DNA from: an uncultured Eubacteriales bacterium
GTDB taxonomy: Bacteria > Bacillota > Clostridia > Oscillospirales > Oscillospiraceae
Direction of reading: 5' to 3'
NCBI GenBank assembly: GCA_900319635.1
Contig: ONPF01000006.1
Coordinates: 22,133-86,132 of the forward strand
DNA: 64,000 bases
The translations under genes were made by a program, and so were the position numbers. Shown piece after piece: positions 1 to 8,397 of the stretch. The notes below the pieces were generated by a model. The model had not been told where the DNA came from. It searched no databases and was given only the letters and a program-made list of their open reading frames with translations. Every line of letters begins with the position of its first letter. Positions within the stretch are counted from its first letter, which is position 1.

Positions 1-19
1 GGCGGAACCGCCTTTTTTT
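1..19 (+). terminator. Rho-independent terminator of a gene upstream of the window
   Basis: A GGCGG/CCGCC stem closed by AA is followed directly by seven T residues. The gene it serves lies outside the window. Confidence 0.6.
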
Positions 20-82
20 CGCTTGGCAACGCCTGCCCTTTCGGGCGACATTATTCCACAAAATAGATGATATTTATCAATC

Positions 83-135
83 AGAAGAGCGCACTTACTC
101 GCCACCCTTTGGCGAGGTAAGCGCGCTCTTGCATT
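83..135. repeat. Long imperfect hairpin
   Basis: The arms AGAGCGC...TCGCC and GGCGA...GCGCTCT pair over about 19 bases with one bulge around a short CCCTTT-type loop. There is no T-run of terminator length on the + strand. It is probably one of the many intergenic palindromes of this genome; its function is unknown. Confidence 0.5.
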
Positions 136-588
136 ATTCGTGGAGGAAGCAGAAAAATGCCGTAGGGGACGGCGCCCTCGACGTCCCGGCAGTAAAGCCT
201 TGGATTATTAACTGTTTCGGCGAATACACATCGGGCCGCCGAGGGCGTCGGCCCCTACACAGGATATAATCGTCCTTGAAAAAACGGTCGCCAGCCTTCG
301 TTTCGTCGGCACAAGCTCCGGATCGACTCGCTTCGATGGGAACCCTTGGATTGACCATAGATGTCCATGATGCTCAGCCCGAGCCCGCCTTGTCTGACGC
401 AACAAGGTGAATTGTACCCGCAGGGCAGACCCCGCCCAGCGGCAAGAGAGGGTGACCTGGGCCGTTCTGCCTCGGAAATCATTCTAAAGCTTTCTATCAG
501 GTATTAGTATGAGTGCCGAGTTTTGAGGAGAAAAGTCCAAAAGAGACACAAAAAAGATCTCAAAACTCAAAACTCTCGACTCAAAACT
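136..588. other. Gene-free, hairpin-rich stretch (possible structured RNA)
   Basis: I find no convincing coding sequence. Positions 162-189 and 233-257 hold two palindromes of the GTAGGGG family seen elsewhere in the window. Read on the minus strand, positions 265-490 contain several possible helices: GGCAGA/TCTGCC enclosing GCCCAG/CTGGGC, CCTTG/CAAGG, and ATCGA/TCGAT. I could not match it to 6S, SRP, RNase P or tmRNA consensus from memory. It could be an unassigned ncRNA or decayed repeats. Confidence 0.3.
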
Positions 589-622
589 GGGGCTGTGAAA
601 AACATCTTTTTTTCACAGCCCC
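589..622 (-). terminator. Terminator of the SDR operon
   Basis: A 12-bp stem GGGGCTGTGAAA/TTTCACAGCCCC lies five bases beyond the stop of the minus-strand SDR gene. The stem ends in A/T pairs and the flanks are A/T-rich on both sides, so it may work in both directions. Confidence 0.6.
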
Positions 623-626
623 ATAT

Positions 627-1274
627 TTACCATATAAAATTGGACTTCAGCATCTCGCCGTTGTCGATGAGGATGTCCTCCCCGGTGATGGAGCGGTTCA
701 CCGCCGTGAGATAGTAGGCCAGATCTGCGATCTCCTCCGCCTCGGCCCACTTGCCCAGCAGGGTCTCCGCCTTCACGGCGGCATAGAGGCTCTCGCTCTC
801 CAGAATGTGGCGGTTCGCCGGGGTGATGACCCCGCCGGGGGAGATGCTGTTGACCGTGACGCCCCGCTTGGAAAGCGCCAGCGCCAGGTTCTTCATATAG
901 CCCACCAGCCCCGCCTTGCTGGCCACATACAGGGGAAATTCCGCGCCGTTGCGGGCGGAGGCGGAGGCGATGAACAGCACCGAGCGGAGCTTTGGGCTCT
1001 CCAGAAACTGCCGGGTGAAGCGGATGGTGCCGGTGAGGTTCACCTCGATGGCGTCTTGTTCTTCCAGGGTGCCGGCGTTGTTGATGAGGATCTCCGCCGG
1101 CTCGATCCCCTCCGCCGAGGCGCTGCGGATGTCCGCGGCGACGTGGCGGTAGCGGGGGTGGTCGATGGCGCTCCGGCACAGGTCAAAGCCGGTAACGCTG
1201 TGCCCCGCGTCCAGGAACTTTTTTGCGATGGCAAGGCCGATGCCGCTGGCCGAGCCGCTGACGATCACATGCAC
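627..1274 (-). CDS. SDR-family oxidoreductase
   Basis: A short-chain dehydrogenase/reductase, an NAD(P)-dependent Rossmann enzyme of the FabG-like classical type. Visible motifs are the cofactor-binding SGSASGIG at residues 6-13 (the usual first T is S), NNAG at 65-68, and the catalytic YVASK with Tyr116 and Lys120, followed by the SPGG motif. At 215 aa it is shorter than typical classical SDRs (about 245 aa). The substrate cannot be told from sequence. It starts 3 bp after the stop of the upstream VUT transporter gene, and a GGAGG lies inside that gene's end, so the two are probably co-transcribed. The terminator at 589-622 ends the unit. Confidence 0.85.
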   Translation of the reverse strand: MHVIVSGSASGIGLAIAKKFLDAGHSVTGFDLCRSAIDHPRYRHVAADIRSASAEGIEPAEILINNAGTLEEQDAIEVNLTGTIRFTRQFLESPKLRSVLFIASASARNGAEFPLYVASKAGLVGYMKNLALALSKRGVTVNSISPGGVITPANRHILESESLYAAVKAETLLGKWAEAEEIADLAYYLTAVNRSITGEDILIDNGEMLKSNFIW

Positions 1275-1277
1275 GCC

Positions 1278-1979
1278 TTACGCCTCCTTCTGCTCCTGCA
1301 GGATCCGCCGGGACATGCGGTAACCCAGGGGGGAGAAGAAAATCTCAAACAGCAGCTCCGCCACCGCGCCGGTGAGGGCGCAGGTGAAGCACTGCAGCAG
1401 CGTCCAGCCGAAGAAGAGCTTGCTCACCAGCAGGGCGAAGATCAGATTGTCCGCAAACTGGGCCAGAAAGGTGGACACATAGGAGCGCAGGGCGAAGCCG
1501 CCGAAGCCCCGATCCCGTTTGAGGAGCTTTCCGATGTCGTAGTTGAGGAAGTTGTTCAGCACCGCCGAGGCCAGGAAGGCCACGGAGCTGCCCAGGATGA
1601 TGAACCAGGTGCCGCCGAAGGTGTTGTCCAGTGCGGTATTGATGATTTCCTCGCTGCCCTCCACAAAGCTCTCTCCCCACACCCCTGAGATGCGGCTTGC
1701 GAGAAAGAAGATCCCCGCCATCAGCAGGTTCATCGCCAGCGCCACGAAGGACAGGGCGCTGGCCGCCCGGGGGCCGTAGCAGTGGGTCAGAATGTCCATG
1801 CTGAGGAAGGTCAGCCAGGAAAACAAAATCCCGCAGTCCAGCGCCAGCCAATCCAGACCCGTGTTGATGCTCTTGTTCGCCAGCAGATTCATCCCCACGA
1901 CGGAGAGGATCAGCAGCGAGACAAGCAGGGGCGGAACGCTGCGCAGCAGCCTGCGGAAATCGGAATACGCGGTTTTCAT
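1278..1979 (-). CDS. VUT-family (YhhQ-like) transporter, putative queuosine-precursor transporter
   Basis: A hydrophobic 233-aa protein with about six membrane segments and the family look of VUT/YhhQ proteins (a conserved MDILTHCYGPRAA stretch near residue 62, then an N-F-L-N-Y-D region and the F-A-D-N-L region). Known members take up queuine or preQ precursors, but here the substrate is inferred only from family. The start ATG at 1979 is chosen because AAGGAG stands 8 bases upstream and the residues upstream of it look non-coding. First gene of a two-gene unit with the SDR protein. Confidence 0.75.
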   Translation of the reverse strand: MKTAYSDFRRLLRSVPPLLVSLLILSVVGMNLLANKSINTGLDWLALDCGILFSWLTFLSMDILTHCYGPRAASALSFVALAMNLLMAGIFFLASRISGVWGESFVEGSEEIINTALDNTFGGTWFIILGSSVAFLASAVLNNFLNYDIGKLLKRDRGFGGFALRSYVSTFLAQFADNLIFALLVSKLFFGWTLLQCFTCALTGAVAELLFEIFFSPLGYRMSRRILQEQKEA

Positions 1980-2637
1980 GATGCAATTTCTCCTTGTTTT
2001 TTTCAGGTGGTTATCAAGAACACCCTTTTTCGTTGTACGCCCGTTTCCGGGCCGATGCATCATACCACAGCACCGGGAAAAATGCAAGGGCAAGATTCGC
2101 ACCGGAGGAATGAAGGAACGAAGCCGCTGTGCTGATGAAGGAATGAAGAAATTGTTCAAGCCTGGCATGTCGATTCCGTGCGCCTTGCCTCCCCCTCCGG
2201 GGGCCTTGGGTGTGCCCCAGTGCGCACACTGGGGCGGTGGGGGTACCGCTGACGGGAGGGGTTTGCCGTGGCAGTCCGTTCTCCCATCTCCGTGTCATTG
2301 CGAGCCTACCAAAGGCACGCACAAGTTCTACGGCTCCTTCGTCGCCAAGAACTTGTAGTGAGTGGCCGACGTCACTGGCGTGGCAATCCGTTCCCCCGTC
2401 CCCGTAGGGGCGACCCTTGCGGTCGCCCGCCGTCTCCGCCGCCTCCCCGTAGGGGCGGGCCTTTGGTCGCCTGCCTATGGCCCCCTTGCCTAAAGGGGGC
2501 TGTCGCCCGAGCAGAGCGAGGGTGACTGGGGGATACGTCTTTCTCTTTTGCATCTGTATCCCCCCGACCTCGCTTCGCTCGGCCACCCCCCTCTAAGCGA
2601 GGGGGGGCTTTGCGCCGCCCCCGGGACCTGCGCTCTC
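1980..2637. other. Gene-free region with palindromic repeats
   Basis: No supported gene. The stretch contains GC-rich palindromes: CCCCAGTGCGCACACTGGGG near 2216-2235, GTAGGGGCGACC...GGTCGCCCG near 2405-2431, and a GTAGGGGCGGGC unit near 2450-2471. It also has a TCATTGCGAGCC...GGCGTGGCAATCC unit (2299-2391) that recurs at 32898-32942 and, inverted, at 39567-39602. It looks like a nest of small repetitive elements. Confidence 0.5.
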
Positions 2638-2916
2638 TCAAAACAGGCCCCGCCGGGGGCGCTTGCGGCGGGAGCATTTGTCCTGGATGTCCACCAGGAT
2701 GATGTCCGTGCCGATGCGCACAATGGCCGTCCAGGGCAGCACATAGTCGTCCTCCCGCCCCAAGAGTCCGAAGAATTTGACCCGCCCCGGGGTCACCAGG
2801 GAGACGATGCGCCCGTCCTTGTCGTCCAGCTCCGCGTCGCACACATAGCCCAGGCGAAAGCCGGTGTGCACGTCGATGACCTCCTTATAGCGCAGATCCG
2901 AATAATACACGATCAT
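2638..2916 (-). CDS. YlmC/YmxH-family sporulation-associated protein (PRC-barrel)
   Basis: A 92-aa protein of the YlmC/YmxH family, a small PRC-barrel-like protein common in endospore formers. The fold is suggested by the two half-repeats LRYKEVIDVHTGFRLGYV (residues 8-25) and VLPWTAIVRIGTDIILVDI (about 59-77). The tail is unusually basic (CSRRKRPRRG). Its molecular job is not established. It sits downstream of the ParB/Noc-like gene on the same strand, separated by a hairpin that may attenuate read-through. Confidence 0.8.
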   Translation of the reverse strand: MIVYYSDLRYKEVIDVHTGFRLGYVCDAELDDKDGRIVSLVTPGRVKFFGLLGREDDYVLPWTAIVRIGTDIILVDIQDKCSRRKRPRRGLF

Positions 2917-2922
2917 AAAACC

Positions 2923-2950
2923 ACCCCCATATACCGCAAGTATATGGGGG
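2923..2950. terminator. Hairpin between parB-like and ymxH-like genes
   Basis: A perfect 11-bp stem CCCCCATATAC/GTATATGGGGG around CGCAA. The + strand has ATTTTTG after it; on the minus strand, the direction of the flanking genes, it is followed by GGTTTT and then the ymxH start. It could be an attenuator or a weak terminator between the two genes. Confidence 0.5.
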
Positions 2951-2961
2951 ATTTTTGCGCT

Positions 2962-3810
2962 TTATGTTGCTTCGGCGGACGCCTCCTGCCGGCTCTTGGG
3001 GATGGAGATGGTGAGGATCAGGGCGTCCTCCGTCTCCTCCCGCTTCATCCCCGCGTCGATCCCGCCCTGCTTCATCAGGTCGATGCTCCTGGTGACGGTG
3101 TTGAGGAAAAGCCGCACGTCCTTCAGCACGAAGGTGCGGCGGCGCTCCTTCTTCTCCGGCGGGGGCGGCGCTTCCTCCGGCGGCGAAAGCAGGGCGTCGA
3201 TGTAGGCGTCGGCGGCGGCCACGGTCATGTGGTTTTCCAGGATCACCGCCAGCGCCGCCCGCTGGCTCTCCCCGTCCGGCAGGCGCAGCAGGGCGCGGCC
3301 GTGCCGCTCCGAGAGGCCGTTTTGCCGCAGGGCGTCTAGCACGTCCGGCGGCAGCTTCAGAAGGCGCAGCTTGTTCGCCACGGCGGACTGGCTCTTGCCG
3401 ATGCGCCGGGCGGCCTCCTCCTGGCTCATGCCGAACATGCGGATCAGCCGCTGCAGCCCCTCGGCCTCCTCCAGGAAATCCAGATCCTTCCGCTGCAGGT
3501 TTTCCACCAGCGCCAGCAGCCCCGCGTCCTGCATGTCCACGTCCACCAGCAGGCAGGGCACCTCCTTGAGCCCCGCCAGCTTTGCCGCCCGCAGCCGTCG
3601 CTCCCCGGCCACCAGCTCGTATTTCCCGCAGCGCAGCCGCACCGTCAGAGGATTCAGGATGCCGTAGCTGCGGATGCTCTCGCTCAGCTCCCGCAGCTCC
3701 TCCTCGTCAAAGCGGCGCCGGGGCTGCACCGGGTTGGGGGCGAGATCCTCTACCCGGAGGGATAAAATGCCGCCGCGCCGCAGCGCGGGGCGCAAAAGAG
3801 ATGCCTGCAT
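2962..3810 (-). CDS. ParB/RepB/Spo0J-family protein (Noc-like)
   Basis: A 282-aa ParB-type CTPase and DNA-binding protein. Visible are NPVQPRRRF (about 27-35), the CTP-binding GERRLRAAKLAG motif (about 69-80), ENLQRKDL (about 108-115), and a helix-turn-helix around MSQEEAARRIGKSQSAVANKLRLLKL (written here as the segment near 128-153). No parA lies beside it, so it may be Noc (nucleoid occlusion) rather than the segregation ParB. In Bacillus, noc also lies near the DUF951 gene, as here. The start is supported by GAGGAGG 9 bases upstream. No clear parS or Noc-box palindrome was noticed. Confidence 0.85.
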   Translation of the reverse strand: MQASLLRPALRRGGILSLRVEDLAPNPVQPRRRFDEEELRELSESIRSYGILNPLTVRLRCGKYELVAGERRLRAAKLAGLKEVPCLLVDVDMQDAGLLALVENLQRKDLDFLEEAEGLQRLIRMFGMSQEEAARRIGKSQSAVANKLRLLKLPPDVLDALRQNGLSERHGRALLRLPDGESQRAALAVILENHMTVAAADAYIDALLSPPEEAPPPPEKKERRRTFVLKDVRLFLNTVTRSIDLMKQGGIDAGMKREETEDALILTISIPKSRQEASAEAT

Positions 3811-3911
3811 GGTCGATTCCTCCTCATATTGTGGCTTATAACCGGAGCATACACCACATCTTGCGAGAAAGAGGCGGAAGCGCGTCGGACTGCGCCGGCT
3901 GCAAGAAATCT

Positions 3912-3940
3912 TTTACAAAGCGGGACTTCTGTGCTATAAT
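3912..3940 (+). promoter_or_regulatory. Sigma-A-type promoter for rarA
   Basis: TTTACA at 3912-3917 and a perfect TATAAT at 3935-3940 are separated by 17 bases, 37 bases before the rarA start codon. Confidence 0.75.
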
Positions 3941-3976
3941 AAAATGATTTTGTATGACCAAATGGAGGAGACTCCT

Positions 3977-5221
3977 ATGTATAAGCCTCTTGCGGATGAA
4001 ATTCGCCCCGATTCTCTGGACGAGGTGGTGGGCCAGCGGCATATCCTGGGCCCCGGCGGCCTGCTGCGCCGCATTGTGGAGAGCGGACAGATCCCCAACA
4101 TGATCTTCTACGGCCCCTCCGGCACCGGGAAGACCACCGTGGCGCGGATCATCGCCCAGCGCACCAACCGCAGCCTGCGCAAGCTCAACGCCACCACCGC
4201 CGGCATCGCGGACATCAAAAAGATCATCGACGAGCTGGACACCTTTCTGACCCCCGGCGGCGTGCTGCTGTACCTGGACGAGATCCAGTATTTCAACAAA
4301 AAGCAGCAGCAGTCCCTGCTGGAGTTCATCGAGGACGGGCGCATCACCCTCATCGCCTCCACCACGGAAAACCCCTATTTCTGCGTCTTTAACGCCATTT
4401 TGAGCCGTTCCACGGTCTTTGAGTTCAAGCCCGTCTCCGCCGCCGATGCCGAGCAGGCGGTGAAGCGGGCGGTGGAGATCGAAAACGCCCGGCGGGAGGC
4501 GCCCCTGACGCTGGAGGACGGGGTCACGAAGCGGATCGCCTCGGCCTGCGGGGGCGACGTGCGCAAGGCCATGAACGCGGTGGAGCTGCTGTTTGCCACC
4601 GCGGCGGAGCGCATCACCCTTGCCGACGCCCAGGCCCTCACCCAGCGCAGCGCCATGCGCTACGACCGGGACGGGGACGAGCATTTTGACTGTCTCTCGG
4701 CGCTGATGAAGTCCCTGCGGGGCTCGGATCCGGACGCGGCGGTGCATTACCTGGCGCGACTGCTGGAGGCCGGGGATCTGATCGGCGCCTGCCGCCGGAT
4801 CCTCTGCTCCGCCAGCGAGGACATCGGCCTGGCCTACCCCCAGGCGGTGCCCATCGTGAAGGCCTGCGTGGATTCGGCCCTGCAGCTGGGCCTGCCGGAG
4901 GCGCGGCTGCCCCTGGCGGAGGCCTGCATCGTCCTCGCCACGGCGCCCAAGTCCAACACCGGCTGCGTGGCCATCGACCGGGCCATCGCGGACCTGCGGG
5001 CGGGGAAGGGCAAGGGCTTCCCGAGGGAGCTGCAGAACGTCCACGCCGACGGGACGGGCTTCGAGCGGGAGCAGGGCTATCTCTACCCCCATGACTTCCC
5101 CCACCGCTGGGTGAAGCAGCAGTACCTGCCGGACGAGCTGAAAAACGCCCGCTACTATGAGTACGGCGACAACAAGACCGAGCAGGCCGCGAAAAAGTAT
5201 TGGGACGAGATCAAGAAGTGA
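3977..5221 (+). CDS. rarA: Replication-associated recombination protein RarA (MgsA)
   Basis: A 414-aa AAA+ ATPase of the RarA/MgsA/WRNIP1 family, related to clamp-loader subunits and acting at stalled replication forks. The N-terminal part shows the Walker A motif GPSGTGKTT (about residues 46-54) and a Walker B-like LLYLDEIQ (about 93-100), followed by sensor-1 STTENPYF. The C-terminal half has the family-typical region with a conserved YPHDFPHRWVKQQYLPD. The ATG at 3977 is preferred over an in-frame ATG at 3944 because GGAGGAG lies six bases before it and the family begins at YKPLADEIRP. A single gene with its own promoter. Confidence 0.93.
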   Translation: MYKPLADEIRPDSLDEVVGQRHILGPGGLLRRIVESGQIPNMIFYGPSGTGKTTVARIIAQRTNRSLRKLNATTAGIADIKKIIDELDTFLTPGGVLLYLDEIQYFNKKQQQSLLEFIEDGRITLIASTTENPYFCVFNAILSRSTVFEFKPVSAADAEQAVKRAVEIENARREAPLTLEDGVTKRIASACGGDVRKAMNAVELLFATAAERITLADAQALTQRSAMRYDRDGDEHFDCLSALMKSLRGSDPDAAVHYLARLLEAGDLIGACRRILCSASEDIGLAYPQAVPIVKACVDSALQLGLPEARLPLAEACIVLATAPKSNTGCVAIDRAIADLRAGKGKGFPRELQNVHADGTGFEREQGYLYPHDFPHRWVKQQYLPDELKNARYYEYGDNKTEQAAKKYWDEIKK

Positions 5222-5338
5222 AAAATGAAGAATGAATAATGAATAATTATGGTATCGCCTTTGGCGATAGATTATAATCCGTCCCGCGAAGCGGGACACC
5301 TCAATTTTTCACTTTTCATTTTTCATTCTTCAAAAAGG
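5222..5338. repeat. Covarying double-hairpin repeat, copy C1
   Basis: The element has outer GAAGAATGA.../...TTCATTCTTC arms and two inner hairpins, TATCGCC/GGCGATA and GTCCCGC/GCGGGAC. It is an inverted copy of elements at about 31204-31360 and 37943-38100, with compensatory changes in the stems. Confidence 0.7.
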
Positions 5339-5349
5339 AGCTGGCACGA

Positions 5350-5526
5350 TTGGACATTCAGATCGGTGACATCCTCACCATGAAAAAGCCCCATCCCTGC
5401 GGAAGTAAGGATTGGCAAGTGCTGCGCATCGGGGCGGATTTCAAGCTCCGCTGCTGCGGCTGCGGGCATGAGGTCATGGGCGCCCGGGCAAAATTTGAAA
5501 AGAACGTCAAGCAGGTGAAGCGGTGA
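5350..5526 (+). CDS. DUF951-family protein
   Basis: A 58-aa protein starting with TTG. AAAAAGGAG stands 10 bases upstream and no ATG fits the conserved N-terminus. The sequence [17 protein letters not shown]...[17 protein letters not shown] is typical of DUF951, a small protein of Firmicutes with conserved cysteines that may bind a metal; its function is unknown. The stop overlaps the GTG start of the following GIY-YIG gene by two bases (GTGA), so the two are translationally coupled. Confidence 0.85.
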   Translation: MDIQIGDILTMKKPHPCGSKDWQVLRIGADFKLRCCGCGHEVMGARAKFEKNVKQVKR

Positions 5527-5804
5527 ACAGTTGCTATATCCTCCGCTGCGCCGACGGGACGCTCTACACCGGCTGGACCAACGATCTGGAGCGGCGGCTC
5601 AAAACCCACAACGCGGGGAAGGGCGGCAAGTACACCCGCGCCCGCCTGCCGGTGGAGCTGGTCTATTATGAGCAATACCCCACCAAGGCGGAGGCCATGC
5701 GCCGGGAGTGGCGTATCAAGCGCATGCCGCGCGCGGAAAAGCTGCGGCTGATCGAGGCCCGCAGAGAGGCGTACCCAGACGCTTCCGGGCCAGCAACTTC
5801 GTAG
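5523..5804 (+). CDS. GIY-YIG nuclease-superfamily protein (YhbQ/UPF0213-like)
   Basis: A 93-aa single-domain GIY-YIG protein. The motif appears as CYILRC (residues 4-9) and [17 protein letters not shown] (14-30), with the conserved Arg in the second helix and the [15 protein letters not shown] strand that follows. Free-standing members of this size are widespread; some act on DNA, most are uncharacterised. It begins with GTG overlapping the DUF951 stop. The C-terminal dozen residues run into a palindromic repeat and may be poorly conserved. Confidence 0.85.
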   Translation: MNSCYILRCADGTLYTGWTNDLERRLKTHNAGKGGKYTRARLPVELVYYEQYPTKAEAMRREWRIKRMPRAEKLRLIEARREAYPDASGPATS

Positions 5805-5922
5805 GGCCGACCATTGGTCGGCCGATCATGGATGTTCCTGCCTGTCGGACTGCGGACGAGCAATGCTCGTCCCTACGGGATCATCAGGGACGGAGCGATG
5901 AGGGCATCGCTCCCTACGGGAA
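5803..5922. repeat. Cluster of three GTAGGG-family palindromes
   Basis: Three successive palindromes, GTAGGGCCGACC...GGTCGGCC, GGACGAGCA...TGCTCGTCCCTAC and GAGCGATG...CATCGCTCCCTAC, share a GTAGGG/CCCTAC end but differ in stem sequence. They fill the gap before the polysaccharide operon. Confidence 0.6.
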
Positions 5923-5946
5923 AAGAAACACAAGTGAGGCAACACA

Positions 5947-6927
5947 ATGGAAGCAAAACCCTGTAAAGTCTCGGTGTTCTGCACCGTCTATAACCACGAG
6001 CCCTATCTGCGGCAGACGCTGGACGGATTCATCTCCCAGCAGACAGACTTCCCCTTTGAGGTGCTGGTGAACGACGACGTCTCCACCGACGGCAGCGCCG
6101 CCATCCTGCGGGAGTACGCGGCGAAATACCCGGACATCATCCGCCCCTTTTATCAGGAGAAAAACCTCTGGTCCCAGGGGATCGTCATCCACGACGCGGT
6201 GTTCGCGCCCGCGGCCCGGGGAGAGTATCTCGCCGCCTGTGAGGGGGACGACTGCTGGATCGACCCCCATAAGCTCCAGCGGCAGGCGGACTTTCTGGAC
6301 GCCCACCCGGACTACTCCGCCTGCGTACACAACAGCCTGGGGGAGAAGATCGGCTCCGGCGAGGAGCCCAGGCCCCTCTTTCCCCAGACCGGGGACCGGG
6401 ACATCCCCTTCGAGACGGTGCTGCAGGGCATGAGCCACGCCTTCCACACCAGCTCCATCATGGCCCGGCGGGAGTGGATCGTGAATCCCCCGGATTTCCG
6501 GAACCTGGCCTACACCTACGGCTTTACCGACTACGCCGTGGGGCTCTGGCTCACCATGAACGGCAAGATCCGCTTCCTGGACAGCTGCATGTCCCTCTAC
6601 CGCATCGGCTCCAACCCCTCCGCCTGGAGCAGCGGGGTGAACCGGGAGTATCGAAAGCTCATCCGCTTCGTCACCGGGGAGGTGGAGATGCTCAAGTGTC
6701 TGCGCCCCCGGCTGGACGAAGGGCGGCAGGCCGCCCTGGACGAGGTGCTGCGGGAGCGGGAGTTTGAGCTTTTGTACCTCCGGGGCAAAACGGAGGAGCT
6801 GGTCAAGCCCCCTTATCGGGAGCTCTTCAAAGCAAAGCCCCTTTCCTTCCGGGCGGCGACCCGGCTGAAAAACGCATTCCCCGGGCTGCACCGCGCCTAT
6901 CGCAAAAGGCGGGGCTACGGGGACTGA
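5947..6927 (+). CDS. Family 2 glycosyltransferase
   Basis: A 326-aa GT2-type (GT-A fold) enzyme that would transfer a sugar from a nucleotide donor during surface glycan assembly. The N-terminus KVSVFCTVYNHEPYLRQTLD is typical. The nucleotide-binding NDDVSTDGS (about residues 42-50) and the acidic EGDDCWID (about 99-106, DXD-like) are present. There is no signal peptide, so it is probably cytoplasmic or membrane-associated. It is the first gene of a five-gene cluster ending at 12394; the flippase starts 9 bases after its stop. Donor and acceptor are unknown. Confidence 0.88.
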   Translation: MEAKPCKVSVFCTVYNHEPYLRQTLDGFISQQTDFPFEVLVNDDVSTDGSAAILREYAAKYPDIIRPFYQEKNLWSQGIVIHDAVFAPAARGEYLAACEGDDCWIDPHKLQRQADFLDAHPDYSACVHNSLGEKIGSGEEPRPLFPQTGDRDIPFETVLQGMSHAFHTSSIMARREWIVNPPDFRNLAYTYGFTDYAVGLWLTMNGKIRFLDSCMSLYRIGSNPSAWSSGVNREYRKLIRFVTGEVEMLKCLRPRLDEGRQAALDEVLREREFELLYLRGKTEELVKPPYRELFKAKPLSFRAATRLKNAFPGLHRAYRKRRGYGD

Positions 6928-6936
6928 GGACGGTTT

Positions 6937-8397
6937 ATGGATAATCGAAGCAAGGTAGTCAGCAATTTGATATGGCGCTTTTTCGAGCGTTTCGGCGCCC
7001 AGGCGGTGAACATCGTGGTGGGCATCGTCCTGGCCCGCAAGCTGGGCCCCGGCCCCGCCGGGGACATCGCGGTGATCCTGGCGGTGATCACGATCCTCCG
7101 GGTCTTTGCCGACAGCGGCATGGGCAACGCCCTCATCCAGAAGAAGGATCCGGACGATACGGACTTTTCCTCCGTGTTCTTCTTTAACCTGGGCTTCAGC
7201 CTGATCCTCTACGCGGCGCTGTTTCTGGCGGCGCCCTGGATCTCCGGGATCTACGGAAATGCGGACTATGTGCCCATTCTGCGGGTGCTGGGGCTGCTGG
7301 TGGTGGTGTCGGGGCTCTTTAACGTGCAGCAGGCCTATGTGGCCAAGACCATGCAGTTCAAGCGCTTCTTCTTCGCCACCCTGGGCGGTACCCTGGCCTC
7401 CTGCGTGCTGAGCATCGCCATGGCCTACTGGGGCTACGGGATCTGGGCGCTGGTGGCGCTGCACCTGGTCAGCTACGCGGTGAACACGGCCATCCTCTGG
7501 TTCACGGTGGACTGGCGCCCCCGGCGGCTGTTTTCCTTCGGGCGGCTCAAAGGGCTGCTGGCCTACGGCTGGAAGCTGCTGGCCGCCTCCTTCCTGGATA
7601 CGGTCTATCTGCAGCTCTACCCCCTGCTCATCGGCGCCCGCTTTCCCAAGGAGGAGCTGGGACAGTTTGACAAGGGGCGCAACTGGCCGGATCAGATCAC
7701 CCAGAGCATCAACGCCTCCATCGACGGGGTGCTGCTGCCGGTGCTCTCCGCCGAGCAGGACGACAAGCATCGGGTGCGGGAGATGACCCGCCGCGCCATC
7801 AAGACCAGTTCCTTTGTGATGATGCCGCTGATGGCGGGGCTGGCCGTCTGCGCCCAGCCTCTGGTGCACCTGCTGCTGGGGGAGGAGTGGATGCCCTGTG
7901 TGCCCTTCCTGCAGATCTTCTGCGTGATCTACGCCTTCTACCCCCTGCACACCGCGAACCTCAACGCCATCAAGGCCATGGGGCGCAGCGACGTGTTTCT
8001 GGTGCTGGAGATCCTGAAAAAGCTGGTGGAGACGGGGGCGCTGCTCATCACGCTGCGCTACGGCGTCTTTGCCATGGCGCTGGGACAGCTGGTTTCCAGT
8101 GTTCTCGCCCAGATCATCAACGCCTGGCCCAACCGGAAGCTGCTGGACTATCCCTATCTGCGGCAGCTTCTGGATCTGCTGCCGGCACTGCTGCTCTCCG
8201 CCGCCATGGGCGCGGCGGTCTGGACGGTGACCCGGCTGGGCCTTTCCGATATTCTGACCCTGCTGATCCAGGTGCCCCTGGGCGCTTTGCTCTATGTGCT
8301 GGGCTCCTGGCTAATGAAGCTGGAAAGCTTCACATTCCTGCTCTCGACTGCGAAAAAGATGCTGCACCGCAGCACGGAAGGAGAAAACCATGGCTGA
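6937..8397 (+). CDS. Lipopolysaccharide/polysaccharide flippase (MOP superfamily)
   Basis: A 486-aa polytopic membrane protein of the PST/Wzx-like branch of the MOP exporters, which move lipid-linked oligosaccharides across the membrane. About 12-14 hydrophobic segments are visible. The N-terminal WRFFERFGAQAVNIVVGIVLARKLGPG is characteristic, as is FADSGMGNALIQKKDPDDTDFSSVFFFN (family region near residues 54-81). It lies between a glycosyltransferase and an ATP-grasp protein and overlaps the latter by 8 bases, which supports a single transcript. Confidence 0.9.
   Translation: MDNRSKVVSNLIWRFFERFGAQAVNIVVGIVLARKLGPGPAGDIAVILAVITILRVFADSGMGNALIQKKDPDDTDFSSVFFFNLGFSLILYAALFLAAPWISGIYGNADYVPILRVLGLLVVVSGLFNVQQAYVAKTMQFKRFFFATLGGTLASCVLSIAMAYWGYGIWALVALHLVSYAVNTAILWFTVDWRPRRLFSFGRLKGLLAYGWKLLAASFLDTVYLQLYPLLIGARFPKEELGQFDKGRNWPDQITQSINASIDGVLLPVLSAEQDDKHRVREMTRRAIKTSSFVMMPLMAGLAVCAQPLVHLLLGEEWMPCVPFLQIFCVIYAFYPLHTANLNAIKAMGRSDVFLVLEILKKLVETGALLITLRYGVFAMALGQLVSSVLAQIINAWPNRKLLDYPYLRQLLDLLPALLLSAAMGAAVWTVTRLGLSDILTLLIQVPLGALLYVLGSWLMKLESFTFLLSTAKKMLHRSTEGENHG

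Noticed and set aside
5914-7950. A 678-codon open frame antisense to the glycosyltransferase and flippase genes
   Set aside because: No domain or ribosome binding site; the sense frames are clear family members.
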